DNA of 64,000 nucleotides, taken from contig NZ_ALCA01000110.1 of NCBI RefSeq assembly GCF_000278725.1, forward strand, positions 1-64,000. The letters are read 5' to 3'. The stretch comes from Actinomyces sp. ICM47. GTDB taxonomy: Bacteria; Actinomycetota; Actinomycetes; Actinomycetales; Actinomycetaceae. Under the pieces are notes generated by a model. The model searched no databases, was not told the DNA's origin, and worked only from the letters and a program-made list of their open reading frames with translations. Position numbers and translations under genes: made by a program. Shown here in pieces: positions 55,615 through 63,204 of this stretch (positions are counted from its first letter, which is position 1; each line of letters opens with the position of its first letter).

Positions 55615-55680
55615 ATGAACGCACGAACGATTGTCACCCGTCGCATGTACGGGTCGATTCGTGCCCGAATGTGCAGCTGA
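55615..55680 (+). CDS. 21-residue leaderless leader peptide of metF-metE
   Basis: The frame runs ATG to TGA for 21 codons and ends '...SIRARMCS'. The -10 box CATACT lies 7 nt upstream, so it should be translated from a leaderless message. The last codons ATG TGC AGC TGA lie in a perfect 10-bp stem with a segment 47 nt downstream. Peptides of this size before amino-acid genes act as ribosome-stalling sensors. Met and Cys codons just before the stop suggest methionine or cysteine as the signal. Confidence 0.6.
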   Translation: MNARTIVTRRMYGSIRARMCS

Positions 55681-55744
55681 CGCCGACGTCCGCCATTCCC
55701 TAGGCTACGCCCCGCCGCTACAACACCAGCTGCACACACGTGCA
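55670..55744 (+). promoter_or_regulatory. candidate attenuator of metF
   Basis: Segment 1 (55670-55679, TGTGCAGCTG) overlaps the leader-peptide stop and pairs perfectly with segment 2 (55727-55736, CAGCTGCACA). Segment 2 can instead pair through TGCAC (55731-55735) with GTGCA of segment 3 (55740-55744), a copy of part of segment 1. The two foldings exclude each other. metF starts at 55758. Confidence 0.55.
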
Positions 55745-55757
55745 CTCAGACGGGACG

Positions 55758-56765
55758 ATGCCGCTACCCGAGAGTTTCACCGTGCCCTTCTCCGACGACG
55801 ACTACGCCTGTCCCTGTACCCATGACCACGAGCCCACGCTCCTCTCCTTCGAGGTGATGCCCCCGCGCAAGCCTTCGTTGGAAGCCCCCTTCTGGGACAC
55901 GGTTGATCGCCTCCTCCAGGTTCGCCCGGACTTCATGTCCGTGACCTACGGTGCCGGAGGTAAGGATCGTAACAATGCCCGCTCGACGGTCCAGCGCCTC
56001 GTACGAGACACCCCGATCCAGCCGATCGCGCACCTGACCTGCGTCGGCAATTCCACGGCCGAGGTCGTCTCCACCGTGCACGACTACCTGGAGTCGGGCG
56101 TGCGAACCTTCCTGGCCCTGCGCGGAGACCCGCCGGTCGGGCAAGAGGACTGGGAACCCGGCCCGGGCGGTGTCGCGAGCGCGACGGAACTCATTCATCT
56201 CATCCGCACGGTTGAAAGACGCCGCTGCAACGCTCACCCGGGCGAGGCCCTGCGCTCCGCCTTCAAGCCCCTGACCATCGCGGTCGCCGCGTTCCCAGCG
56301 GGTAACCCGGCGGCGGGCACGACGCCCCAGCAGGAGGTCGAGCGCCTCCTCGTCAAGCAGGCGGCGGGTGCGTCCTTCGCGATCACGCAGCTGTTCTGGG
56401 ACGCCGAAGTTTACGCGTCCTTCGTCGAGCGCGCCCGTCGCGCCGGCGTCACTATCCCGATTGTTCCCGGCCTGCTGCCGGCCACGGATCCGGCGCGCCT
56501 GCGCCGCGTCCAGGACCTCACCGGTATCGAGGTCCCCGAACAGCTTCTGACGACACTGGCTGGTTTCGAGGAGCAGGAGCGCCGCGACGAGTTCGGCGCG
56601 GCCTTCGGATCCTGCCTCATTCACTCCGTCTTGGACGCGGGTGCTCCAGGCGTCCACCTCTACACCTTCAACAAGGCCAAGCCCGTCCTCGACATTCTCG
56701 CGCTCATGGGAGTGACACCGGACCCGCAATGGTCCCCGGCCTCGCACCCCTTCACGCATCACTGA
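55758..56765 (+). CDS. metF: methylenetetrahydrofolate reductase
   Basis: MetF reduces 5,10-methylene-THF to 5-methyl-THF, the methyl donor for MetE. The 335-residue TIM-barrel flavoprotein has 'LLSFEVMPPRKPS', 'DFMSVTYGAGGKDRNNARST', 'PIAHLTCVGNSTAEV' and 'LALRGDPPVGQEDWEPG', the family segments. The ATG at 55758 lacks a clear ribosome site; a GTG at 55740 is the alternative. metE follows after 83 nt on the same strand, so the two act in series. Control by the leader upstream is inferred. Confidence 0.94.
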   Translation: MPLPESFTVPFSDDDYACPCTHDHEPTLLSFEVMPPRKPSLEAPFWDTVDRLLQVRPDFMSVTYGAGGKDRNNARSTVQRLVRDTPIQPIAHLTCVGNSTAEVVSTVHDYLESGVRTFLALRGDPPVGQEDWEPGPGGVASATELIHLIRTVERRRCNAHPGEALRSAFKPLTIAVAAFPAGNPAAGTTPQQEVERLLVKQAAGASFAITQLFWDAEVYASFVERARRAGVTIPIVPGLLPATDPARLRRVQDLTGIEVPEQLLTTLAGFEEQERRDEFGAAFGSCLIHSVLDAGAPGVHLYTFNKAKPVLDILALMGVTPDPQWSPASHPFTHH

Positions 56766-56848
56766 GCGCATCCCGTCAATCCACCCCGCGGCCGGGTGCG
56801 GGCCTCGCCCGCGTGCGCCGCACGAGTAGCACACCCAAGGAGATCACT

Positions 56849-59170
56849 ATGTCCGCTGCCCCCGCGCAGTTCCCCACCGCCACGATCCTGGCCTATCCGC
56901 GTATCGGACGCGGCCGCGAACTCAAGCGCGCCCTCGAAGCCCGTTGGGCTGGCCGCATCACCGAGGCCGAGCTGCTGAACGCTGCTGACGACCTGCGTAA
57001 GGAGAACCTGGCGCGCCTCGTTGAGCTCGGTCTGAACCCCTCGGACGCCTCTCTGGCCGACGCACCCTCGCTCTACGACCACGTCCTGGACGCCACGATT
57101 CTCTTGGGTGCTATCCCGCCGCGCTTCGTCGGCCGGCAGGGCCTCGACCTCTACTTCGCGCTGGCCCGCGGCGACGACAAGGTCGGCCCCGAAGAGATGA
57201 CGAAGTGGTTCGACACGAACTACCACTACCTCGTCCCCGAGATCGGCCCCGACACGCCGCTGCACTTCGCCGACGACACGGTCGTGCGCCGCTTCGCCGA
57301 CGCCCGCGAGTGGGGCTACGTGACCCGTCCCGTCCTGGTCGGCCCAGTCACCTACCTGGCCCTGGCCAAGGCCGATCCGGCCACCCCCGATTTCGATCCG
57401 CTCACCCGCATCGACGAGGCCGTGGCCGCGTACGCGGATGCGCTGGCTGCTTTGCATGCCGCGGGTGCTCCGTGGGTCCAGCTCGATGAGCCTGCCCTTA
57501 CCTCCGACAACCTCTCGCGAACCCGCGCCGAGCTGGGCGAGCTGGCAGCCCGCGTCTACGAGCGCCTGGCTTCTGCCACCGAGCGTCCCCAGATCCTGCT
57601 CACCACCCCCTACGGCGACGCCTCCCACGCTGTGGCTGCCCTGGCCAAGACGGGTGTCGAGGCCCTCCACGTCGACACGCTGCGCGGTTCCCTCCCCGAG
57701 GGCGCAGACCTGTCCGGCGTCACCCTCGTCGTCGGCGGCGTCGACGGCCGCTACATCTGGCGCGCCGACCTGGCCCAGCTGCGCGAGACTCTGAAGGCCG
57801 CACAGGCCCTGGGAGCCGCCCGCGTCACCGTCGCCACCTCGAATTCCCTCCAGCACGTGCCCCACGACACTGCGCTCGAGACCTGGGACGACCCGGCCCT
57901 CAACGAGAACCTGCACGCTTGGCTCGCCTTCGCCGACCAGAAGGTTCTCGAGGTCGTCACCCTGGCCCGCGGCCTGGACGAGGGCTGGGACGCCATCGAC
58001 GCCGGGGTCGCTGAAGCGACCCGCGTCCTCGAGCAGCGCGCTGCCGCCCCCGGCGTCGTGCGCCCCGAGGTCCGCGCCCGTACCGCCGCCCTGACAGATG
58101 CAGACCGCACCCGCGAGCCCTACCTGGAGCGCGAGGCCGCTCAGACCGAGCGTCTGCACCTGCCCCCGCTGCCCACGACGACCATCGGTTCGTTCCCGCA
58201 GACCACCGAGATCCGCAAGGCCCGCGCCGCTAACGCGCGCGGTGAACTCTCCGACGCGGACTACCAGGCGCGCATGCGCGAGGAGATCGCATCCGTCATC
58301 ACCCTGCAGGAGGAGCTTGGCCTGGACGTCCTCGTCCACGGCGAAGCCGAGCGTAACGACATGGTCCAGTACTTCGCCGAGTTGCTCGACGGCTTCGCAG
58401 CCACGCGTAACGGCTGGGTACAGTCCTACGGCTCGCGCTGCACGCGCCCGTCGATCCTGTGGGGCGACGTCTCGCGCCCCGCGCCCATGACCGTGGGATG
58501 GACCACCTACGCCCAGTCGCTGACCGACAAGCCCGTCAAGGGCATGCTCACCGGCCCCGTCACGATCATCGCGTGGTCCTTCCCGCGCAACGACCTGCCG
58601 CTCGGCGAGATCGCCGACCAGATCGGTCTGGCCCTGCGCGACGAGGTGTCCGACCTCGAGGCTGCCGGCATTGCTGCCATCCAGGTCGACGAACCCGCCC
58701 TGCGCGAGCTTCTGCCCCTGGACGCTGACCGCCACGCTGACTACCTGAACTGGTCCGTGGGATCCTTCCGCCTGGCCACCTCCTCGGTGCGCCCGGATAC
58801 TCAGATCCACACGCACCTGTGCTACTCCGAGTTCGGCCAGATCATCGATGCCATCAAGGGCCTGGACGCCGATGTGACGTCCATCGAGGCAGCGCGCTCC
58901 AAGATGGAGGTCGTCCCCGAACTGGCCGAGGCTGGCTTTGACCACGGCATTGGTCCCGGCGTGTGGGACATCCATGCCCCCCGCGTTCCCAGCACCGAGG
59001 AACTCGTCGAGCTCATCGGCCTGGCCGCTGACGCCGTGCCGGTCTCGCGACTGTGGGTGAACCCCGACTGCGGACTGAAGACCCGCGGCTACGAGGAAAC
59101 GAAGGCGTCGCTGGACAACCTTGTCTCCGCTACTCGACAAGTGCGTGCCCAGCGCGGCCTGGAGGCCTGA
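56849..59170 (+). CDS. metE: cobalamin-independent methionine synthase
   Basis: MetE transfers the methyl group of 5-methyl-THF-polyglutamate to homocysteine. The 773-residue protein has the two-barrel structure. The C-terminal zinc ligands are visible in 'THLCYSEFGQII' (His, Cys) and 'NPDCGLKTRGYEET' (Cys), and 'TTTIGSFPQTTEIRKARAAN' opens the catalytic half. AAGGAGA precedes the ATG. metF directly upstream supplies the substrate. Confidence 0.97.
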   Translation: MSAAPAQFPTATILAYPRIGRGRELKRALEARWAGRITEAELLNAADDLRKENLARLVELGLNPSDASLADAPSLYDHVLDATILLGAIPPRFVGRQGLDLYFALARGDDKVGPEEMTKWFDTNYHYLVPEIGPDTPLHFADDTVVRRFADAREWGYVTRPVLVGPVTYLALAKADPATPDFDPLTRIDEAVAAYADALAALHAAGAPWVQLDEPALTSDNLSRTRAELGELAARVYERLASATERPQILLTTPYGDASHAVAALAKTGVEALHVDTLRGSLPEGADLSGVTLVVGGVDGRYIWRADLAQLRETLKAAQALGAARVTVATSNSLQHVPHDTALETWDDPALNENLHAWLAFADQKVLEVVTLARGLDEGWDAIDAGVAEATRVLEQRAAAPGVVRPEVRARTAALTDADRTREPYLEREAAQTERLHLPPLPTTTIGSFPQTTEIRKARAANARGELSDADYQARMREEIASVITLQEELGLDVLVHGEAERNDMVQYFAELLDGFAATRNGWVQSYGSRCTRPSILWGDVSRPAPMTVGWTTYAQSLTDKPVKGMLTGPVTIIAWSFPRNDLPLGEIADQIGLALRDEVSDLEAAGIAAIQVDEPALRELLPLDADRHADYLNWSVGSFRLATSSVRPDTQIHTHLCYSEFGQIIDAIKGLDADVTSIEAARSKMEVVPELAEAGFDHGIGPGVWDIHAPRVPSTEELVELIGLAADAVPVSRLWVNPDCGLKTRGYEETKASLDNLVSATRQVRAQRGLEA

Positions 59171-59188
59171 AAAGTCCTCGAGGCACTA

Positions 59189-59224
59189 GGACGTGGGCGG
59201 GACCGAATGGTCCCGCCCACGTCC
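59189..59224 (+). terminator. terminator of metE
   Basis: A perfect 16-bp stem (59189-59204 with 59209-59224) with a GAAT loop follows metE by 18 nt. No T-run follows. Confidence 0.8.
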
Positions 59225-59354
59225 GTATCCGCTGATCCCACGTGCTGTACGTCGGCGACACCGCCATGGAGGAACGTGTGCATCCACGCGCAGACATCGT
59301 TGTTACACAATCTCACGGTGTGGACTTGATGTTGCTCGGAAGGAATCCGTCCGA

Positions 59355-59360
59355 CAGACT
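59355..59360 (+). promoter_or_regulatory. -10 box of the second leader peptide
   Basis: CAGACT ends 6 nt before the ATG at 59367. Confidence 0.5.
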
Positions 59361-59366
59361 AGAGCC

Positions 59367-59432
59367 ATGACGACCTTCGCGAACCCCATGTGCTGCCCCT
59401 CCGGCGGCATGATGTCGCGAATGTGTATGTGA
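59367..59432 (+). CDS. 21-residue Met/Cys-rich leaderless leader peptide
   Basis: The 21-codon frame encodes a peptide with 'ANPMCCPSGGMMSRMCM' at its end: six Met besides the start and three Cys in the last 14 residues. The -10 box is 6 nt upstream. The last codon and the TGA lie in the left arm of a perfect 9-bp stem. Length, leaderless start and stop-codon position match the leader at 55615. Ribosome stalling at the final Met run when charged tRNA-Met or tRNA-Cys is short would be the expected sensor. Confidence 0.65.
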   Translation: MTTFANPMCCPSGGMMSRMCM

Positions 59433-59500
59433 TTGACGCCCCAGATACCCCTGTCAATCACCGCCGCAGTGATATACCCACGCCGATAGTGGGAGTGCGG
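59429..59500 (+). promoter_or_regulatory. candidate attenuator before the winged-helix gene
   Basis: Segment 1 (59429-59437, GTGATTGAC) includes the leader stop codon and pairs perfectly with segment 2 (59453-59461, GTCAATCAC). Segment 2 can instead pair through ATCAC (59457-59461) with GTGAT (59469-59473) of segment 3, GTGATATAC, a near copy of segment 1. A further hairpin (CCGCA 59464-59468 with TGCGG 59496-59500, inner CCCAC/GTGGG) competes with segment 3. No T-run is seen, so control may act on translation or through Rho. Confidence 0.55.
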
Positions 59501-59522
59501 CCCCGAAGAATCGGATACACCC

Positions 59523-59954
59523 ATGACCCTCGTCAACACCTCTGCCGCCCCCGCCCGCGCCGCCAACGACACCCCCACCTCCTACGAGGAATTCCTTGAC
59601 GTTCTCGCCGGCCTGCGACTGAGTTCCTCCCGCATCGACATTGACATCGACCGCGGACAGGTCACCCTCGACGGACGCGACGCAGGCCTGTCCGCCAAGG
59701 AACACGACCTCCTGGCCCACCTGGCCGCCAACGCCGACCGTGCTGTCACCCGCGACGAACTTTTCGCGTCCGTGTGGGCGCACGCAGAACTCGGCTCCGA
59801 CTCCCGTACCGTGGATGCTCACATCCGCCGCCTGCGTAAGAAGCTCTCCATCCTGCCCGACCTGATCTCCACGGTTCGCGGCGCAGGCTACCGCTTCAAT
59901 TCCACGCCCGCCGTCCGTGTGCGCGTCACCCGCCCCGTCACCCTCGCCGCCTGA
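59523..59954 (+). CDS. stand-alone winged-helix regulator (OmpR/PhoB DNA-binding type)
   Basis: The 143-residue protein is a lone Trans_reg_C domain (about 40-130) without a receiver: 'LSAKEHDLLAHLAANADRAV', 'TRDELFASVWAHAELGSDSR' and 'TVDAHIRRLRKKLSILPDLI' end in the wing 'STVRGAGYRFN'. The ATG has no Shine-Dalgarno sequence. A Met/Cys-rich leader peptide and switch-like stems lie directly upstream and metF-metE further up, so a role in methionine or sulfur control is inferred. No phosphorylation site exists, so activity would be set by its amount or a ligand. Confidence 0.85.
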   Translation: MTLVNTSAAPARAANDTPTSYEEFLDVLAGLRLSSSRIDIDIDRGQVTLDGRDAGLSAKEHDLLAHLAANADRAVTRDELFASVWAHAELGSDSRTVDAHIRRLRKKLSILPDLISTVRGAGYRFNSTPAVRVRVTRPVTLAA

Positions 59955-60066
59955 CACCCCTCGCGATGGCCCCCGCCGTCATCCCGGCTGCGCCACCGCG
60001 CATGAGGCAAGCGACCAATCCCGGGCGGCTCCCCACCCAGCCACGCACCCGGGGACAGACACAAGA

Positions 60067-60110
60067 GGAGAGGGGCCACGGCCTCGTTCGGCGAAACCGC
60101 GCCCCTCTCC
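60067..60110. terminator. terminator between the winged-helix gene and ilvA
   Basis: GGAGAGGGGC (60067-60076) pairs perfectly with GCCCCTCTCC (60101-60110). The loop holds the reverse complement of the recurrent 14-mer ACGAGGCCGTGGCC (60074-60087). The genes on both sides converge. Confidence 0.7.
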
Positions 60111-60127
60111 AGCGCTGCGTGCGCCTC

Positions 60128-61414
60128 TCAGATCACGAGCCGCGTAATCTCCGAATCCAGCGGCAGCTCCTCCACGTGCAGAGGAGAAGCCTCCATGCGG
60201 TGACGCAACCCGTTGATATCATCCGGGTTCGTCAGATCGATACCCACGAGGGCGGGACCGAGTTCGCGATTGTTCTTCTTCGTGTACTCGAAGTGCACGA
60301 TATCGTCCGCGGGTCCCAGTACATCCTCCAGGAACATGCGCAGCATGCCCGGCTGCTGCGGGAACGTCACGAGGAAGTAGTGACGCAGGCCCTCATGGCG
60401 CAGCGAGCGTTCCATAACCTCCGCGTAGCGCGTCAGATCGTTATTACCGCCCGACACGACGCACACGATGGCGCCGTCGGAGCGGCCCAGCAGGGCCTTG
60501 CGATCCGCGGGATCCGTCAGGTATACGTGCGCAGCCGTGGACGCGAGTGCACCAGCGGGTTCAGCGATGACGCCGTCCGACTGGTAGAGCTCCAGCATCT
60601 CCGTGCACACCGCGCCCTCGGGTACGACCAGCACGCAATCAACGAACTGGGAAGCGATATGGAAGGGAAGCGCTCCAGCACGGCCAACAGCCGTACCGTC
60701 CACGAAAGGATCGACCTTCGCCAGCGATATCGGCTGACCGGCCTCCAGTGCCGCGTGCATCGACGCCGCGCCCGCGGGTTCCACGCCGATGATTCGCACC
60801 TCCGGGCGGTTCGCGCGCAGCCACGTCGCGATGCCTGCCACGAGGCCACCGCCGCCCACGGGGATCAGCACGGCGGCAGTGTTCTCGGGCATCTGCTCCT
60901 CGAGCTCCACGCCGATCGTGCCCTGCCCAGCGATGGTGTAGGGATCGTCGTAGGGATGCACGTACGTGCGGCCCGTCGCGCGCGCCGCCTCCTGGGCCAG
61001 CGCATTCGCGCGGTCAAACGTGCCATCCACGATGACCTGCTCGACCCACGTGCCGCCAATCGTCGCGATGCGGCGGCGCTTCTGGCGGGGCGTGTTCGAC
61101 GGCAAGTAAATGGTTCCGCGCACGCCCAGGTGAGCGCATGCGTAGGCGAGGCCCTGGGCGTGGTTACCGGCTGACGCACACACGACGCCACGCTCACGCT
61201 CGGCGGGGGACAGCAGCGACATACGTGCATATGCGCCGCGCACCTTGAAGGAACGGCACTTCTGCTGATCCTCACGTTTGAGCAGAATATCGACGCCAGC
61301 CTCGGCGGACAGGCGTTCCGAGCGCTCCAGGTTCGTGCGAACGGCCACCCCTTCGAGAGCGGATGCGGCCTGACGGATGTCCTTGGGCGTGGTCACGTGA
61401 GAATTAGCGGACAT
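60128..61414 (-). CDS. ilvA: threonine dehydratase
   Basis: IlvA deaminates threonine to 2-oxobutanoate, the first step to isoleucine. The 428-residue PLP enzyme has the lysine in 'QKCRSFKVRGAYARMS', 'VCASAGNHAQGLAYACAHLG' and the phosphate loop 'IPVGGGGLVAGIATW'. A single C-terminal ACT-like domain ('RHYFLVTFPQQPGMLRMFLE') would bind isoleucine or valine. The start at 61414 has GGAAGGAG 6 nt upstream. A -10-like TACACT lies a little further up; no leader peptide is seen. Confidence 0.95.
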   Translation of the reverse strand: MSANSHVTTPKDIRQAASALEGVAVRTNLERSERLSAEAGVDILLKREDQQKCRSFKVRGAYARMSLLSPAERERGVVCASAGNHAQGLAYACAHLGVRGTIYLPSNTPRQKRRRIATIGGTWVEQVIVDGTFDRANALAQEAARATGRTYVHPYDDPYTIAGQGTIGVELEEQMPENTAAVLIPVGGGGLVAGIATWLRANRPEVRIIGVEPAGAASMHAALEAGQPISLAKVDPFVDGTAVGRAGALPFHIASQFVDCVLVVPEGAVCTEMLELYQSDGVIAEPAGALASTAAHVYLTDPADRKALLGRSDGAIVCVVSGGNNDLTRYAEVMERSLRHEGLRHYFLVTFPQQPGMLRMFLEDVLGPADDIVHFEYTKKNNRELGPALVGIDLTNPDDINGLRHRMEASPLHVEELPLDSEITRLVI

Positions 61415-61495
61415 GAAAACTCCTTCCAATACCCTTCCAGTGTAGTAGTGGCCACCGCCCGAGCGACCCAGCCAACCGTATGACGAGGAGCGCAC

Positions 61496-61501
61496 TAACA
61501 T
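61496..61501 (+). promoter_or_regulatory. -10 box of leaderless orn
   Basis: TAACAT ends 7 nt before the GTG at 61509, which selects this start over another GTG 6 nt earlier. Confidence 0.5.
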
Positions 61502-61508
61502 AGTGGGC

Positions 61509-62147
61509 GTGAAAACTCTGAAAGATCCCCTGGTCTGGATCGACTGCGAAATGACCGGCCTGGACGTCGAGCGTGACGCCCTCATCGAGGTGGCCGTCGT
61601 CGTCACCGATGGCGACCTCACTATCGTTGATCCCGGCATGGATGTTCTCATCACGCCGCCCGCAGGCGCGTTGGAGAATATGAACGACTTTGTGCGTCAC
61701 ATGCACACCTCCTCCGGTCTGCTGGAGGACCTCAAGACTGACGCTGTGTCGATGGAGGACGCGACCGAGCAGGTCCTGTCGTATATCAAGCGTTTCGTGC
61801 CTCAGGAAGGTAAAGCCCTCCTGGCTGGCAACTCGGTGGGTACCGACAAGATGTTCCTTGAGGCCAACATGCCCTCGGTGATCAACCACCTGCACTATCG
61901 CCTGGTGGACGTCTCTTCCATTAAGGAGCTGGCGAAGCGCTGGTACCGCGCCGCTTTTAGTGAATCGCCTGAGAAGCACGGCGGTCACCGCGCGCTGGCG
62001 GACATCCTGGAGTCCATCCAGGAGCTGGAGTACTACCGTCGCGTGTTGTTCCCGTCCGAGCCGGTGACGACGGAGCGGGCGCGTGAGGTGGCGCGCGAGG
62101 TCGTTGCCCTCGGTATTCCCACCATGGGCGAGCAGGCCGAGGCCTGA
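61509..62147 (+). CDS. orn: oligoribonuclease
   Basis: Orn degrades RNA dinucleotides and pGpG at the end of RNA turnover and cyclic-di-GMP breakdown. The 212-residue DEDDh exonuclease has 'LVWIDCEMTGLDVERDALIE', 'AGNSVGTDKMFLEANMP' and the final 'HGGHRALADILESIQEL'. The GTG at 61509 is chosen from the -10 box 7 nt upstream. Orn is usual in actinobacteria, which lack NrnA or carry both. Confidence 0.95.
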   Translation: MKTLKDPLVWIDCEMTGLDVERDALIEVAVVVTDGDLTIVDPGMDVLITPPAGALENMNDFVRHMHTSSGLLEDLKTDAVSMEDATEQVLSYIKRFVPQEGKALLAGNSVGTDKMFLEANMPSVINHLHYRLVDVSSIKELAKRWYRAAFSESPEKHGGHRALADILESIQELEYYRRVLFPSEPVTTERAREVAREVVALGIPTMGEQAEA

Positions 62148-62161
62148 TTTCTGCTCTTTTT

Positions 62162-62203
62162 CGCGAAAGGCGGCACCCCGGTAGGGGAGTGCCGCCTTTC
62201 GCG
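62162..62203 (+). terminator. terminator of orn
   Basis: A perfect 15-bp stem (62162-62176 with 62189-62203) is continued inward by C-G pairs. TATATG follows, and five T precede it. Confidence 0.8.
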
Positions 62204-62224
62204 TATATGTGCGGTGTCGTTCCG

Positions 62225-62291
62225 TCCACAGGGGGTGCGCTCGTGTCGGGCGTATCCACAGCGGGATGTCTCGTGTCGCGCCCATCCACAG
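62225..62291. repeat. 30-bp iterated repeats with DnaA-box-like cores
   Basis: TCCACAG occurs at 62225, 62255 and 62285, exactly 30 bp apart, and CTCGTGTCG at 62240 and 62270. The units are about 70% alike. The cores with the preceding base (GTCCACA, ATCCACA, ATCCACA) resemble the 3' part of the DnaA box TTATCCACA or TTGTCCACA, but the leading TT is missing. They lie 90-150 bp upstream of an SSB-like gene. Confidence 0.75.
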
Positions 62292-62379
62292 GTCTCGCCA
62301 GCGCACTTGAAGGGTGAGGGAGGACGGGGGTTTCCTGGATGCATCCGGCGCTCGCCGGGCAGTATCGGAAAGGGATGCA

Positions 62380-63204
62380 ATGATGCAGGACATTTCGACG
62401 ACCCTCAAAGGGCGTATCGGCTCTGTCCCGACGATGAAACACATCAAGGGTGATACGTGCGTGACAACATTCCGTCTGGCGATTCCCCGCTGGCGTTTCA
62501 CGGTCGACGCGCGCACGGGCAACGCCTCCTATGTGGAGGACGGAGCGTACTGGTACACGATTGAAACGTGGGACAAGCTGGCCGACAATGTGGTTCGCTG
62601 CTGTTGTAAGGGCGACCCGGTGATTGTGGTTGCCCGGCCTGTCCCGAATGCCTGGGTGGACGCGAATGGACAGATTCGCTCCTCCATCGTGTTTCGCGCC
62701 AGCGCGGTCGGGCACGACATGGCGAAGGGCACGTCGCGTTACACGAAGAACGGGGCTCACAGCACGGGAGAACCGGCGGGCGGCAGCCCGGATGATCCCT
62801 TTTCGACGAGGCCTGGGCAGCCTCCGCACGGTCAGTGCGCTGAGGCGGCGGCGGGCAGTGTCGCCCCCATACCGGTGGGAGACGCACCGGGGGAGGGCAT
62901 ACGTGGGGAGGTGGGCGCGGAGCCGCCACGTGCCTTCGTGGCCGCTGATGGTTCGGTCCATGCGCCGACCGACGACACGTGCGATGTCTCGGACTGCGCG
63001 TCGCGAAGCACGCCGGATGCCCATTCCCCGCAGCTGCGCGATGGGTGCGCGCCTGTCGGCCAGGCCACGCACATGCACGACGGGTCCGAGGAGCATTCCT
63101 CGGACCCGTGTGTGGGGGCGTCCCGTTTCGACTATTCGGCGGTGGAAGGAACTCAGGAAGCCCCCGAAGATCCGGAGGAAGCTGAGCCGCTCGACGACCT
63201 CTAG
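62380..63204 (+). CDS. single-stranded DNA-binding protein-like (OB fold with long tail)
   Basis: The 274-residue protein has an SSB-type OB fold in the first 115 residues: 'TLKGRIGSVPTMKHIKGDTC', 'TTFRLAIPRWRF', 'YWYTIETWDKLADNVVRCCC' and 'KGDPVIVVARPVPNAWVD'. A long low-complexity region follows, and the C terminus is acidic ('EEAEPLDDL') but lacks the final DDIPF-type tip that recruits partner proteins. Start codons at 62380 and 62383 both follow GGAAAGGG. It is a paralog type distinct from the replicative SSB, and a role in recombination or DNA uptake is only a guess. Confidence 0.82.
   Translation: MMQDISTTLKGRIGSVPTMKHIKGDTCVTTFRLAIPRWRFTVDARTGNASYVEDGAYWYTIETWDKLADNVVRCCCKGDPVIVVARPVPNAWVDANGQIRSSIVFRASAVGHDMAKGTSRYTKNGAHSTGEPAGGSPDDPFSTRPGQPPHGQCAEAAAGSVAPIPVGDAPGEGIRGEVGAEPPRAFVAADGSVHAPTDDTCDVSDCASRSTPDAHSPQLRDGCAPVGQATHMHDGSEEHSSDPCVGASRFDYSAVEGTQEAPEDPEEAEPLDDL

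Noticed and set aside
62225-62291. Chromosomal or plasmid replication origin
   Set aside because: The DnaA-like cores lack the leading TT, only three are present, and no dnaA, dnaN, rep gene or AT-rich unwinding region is near.
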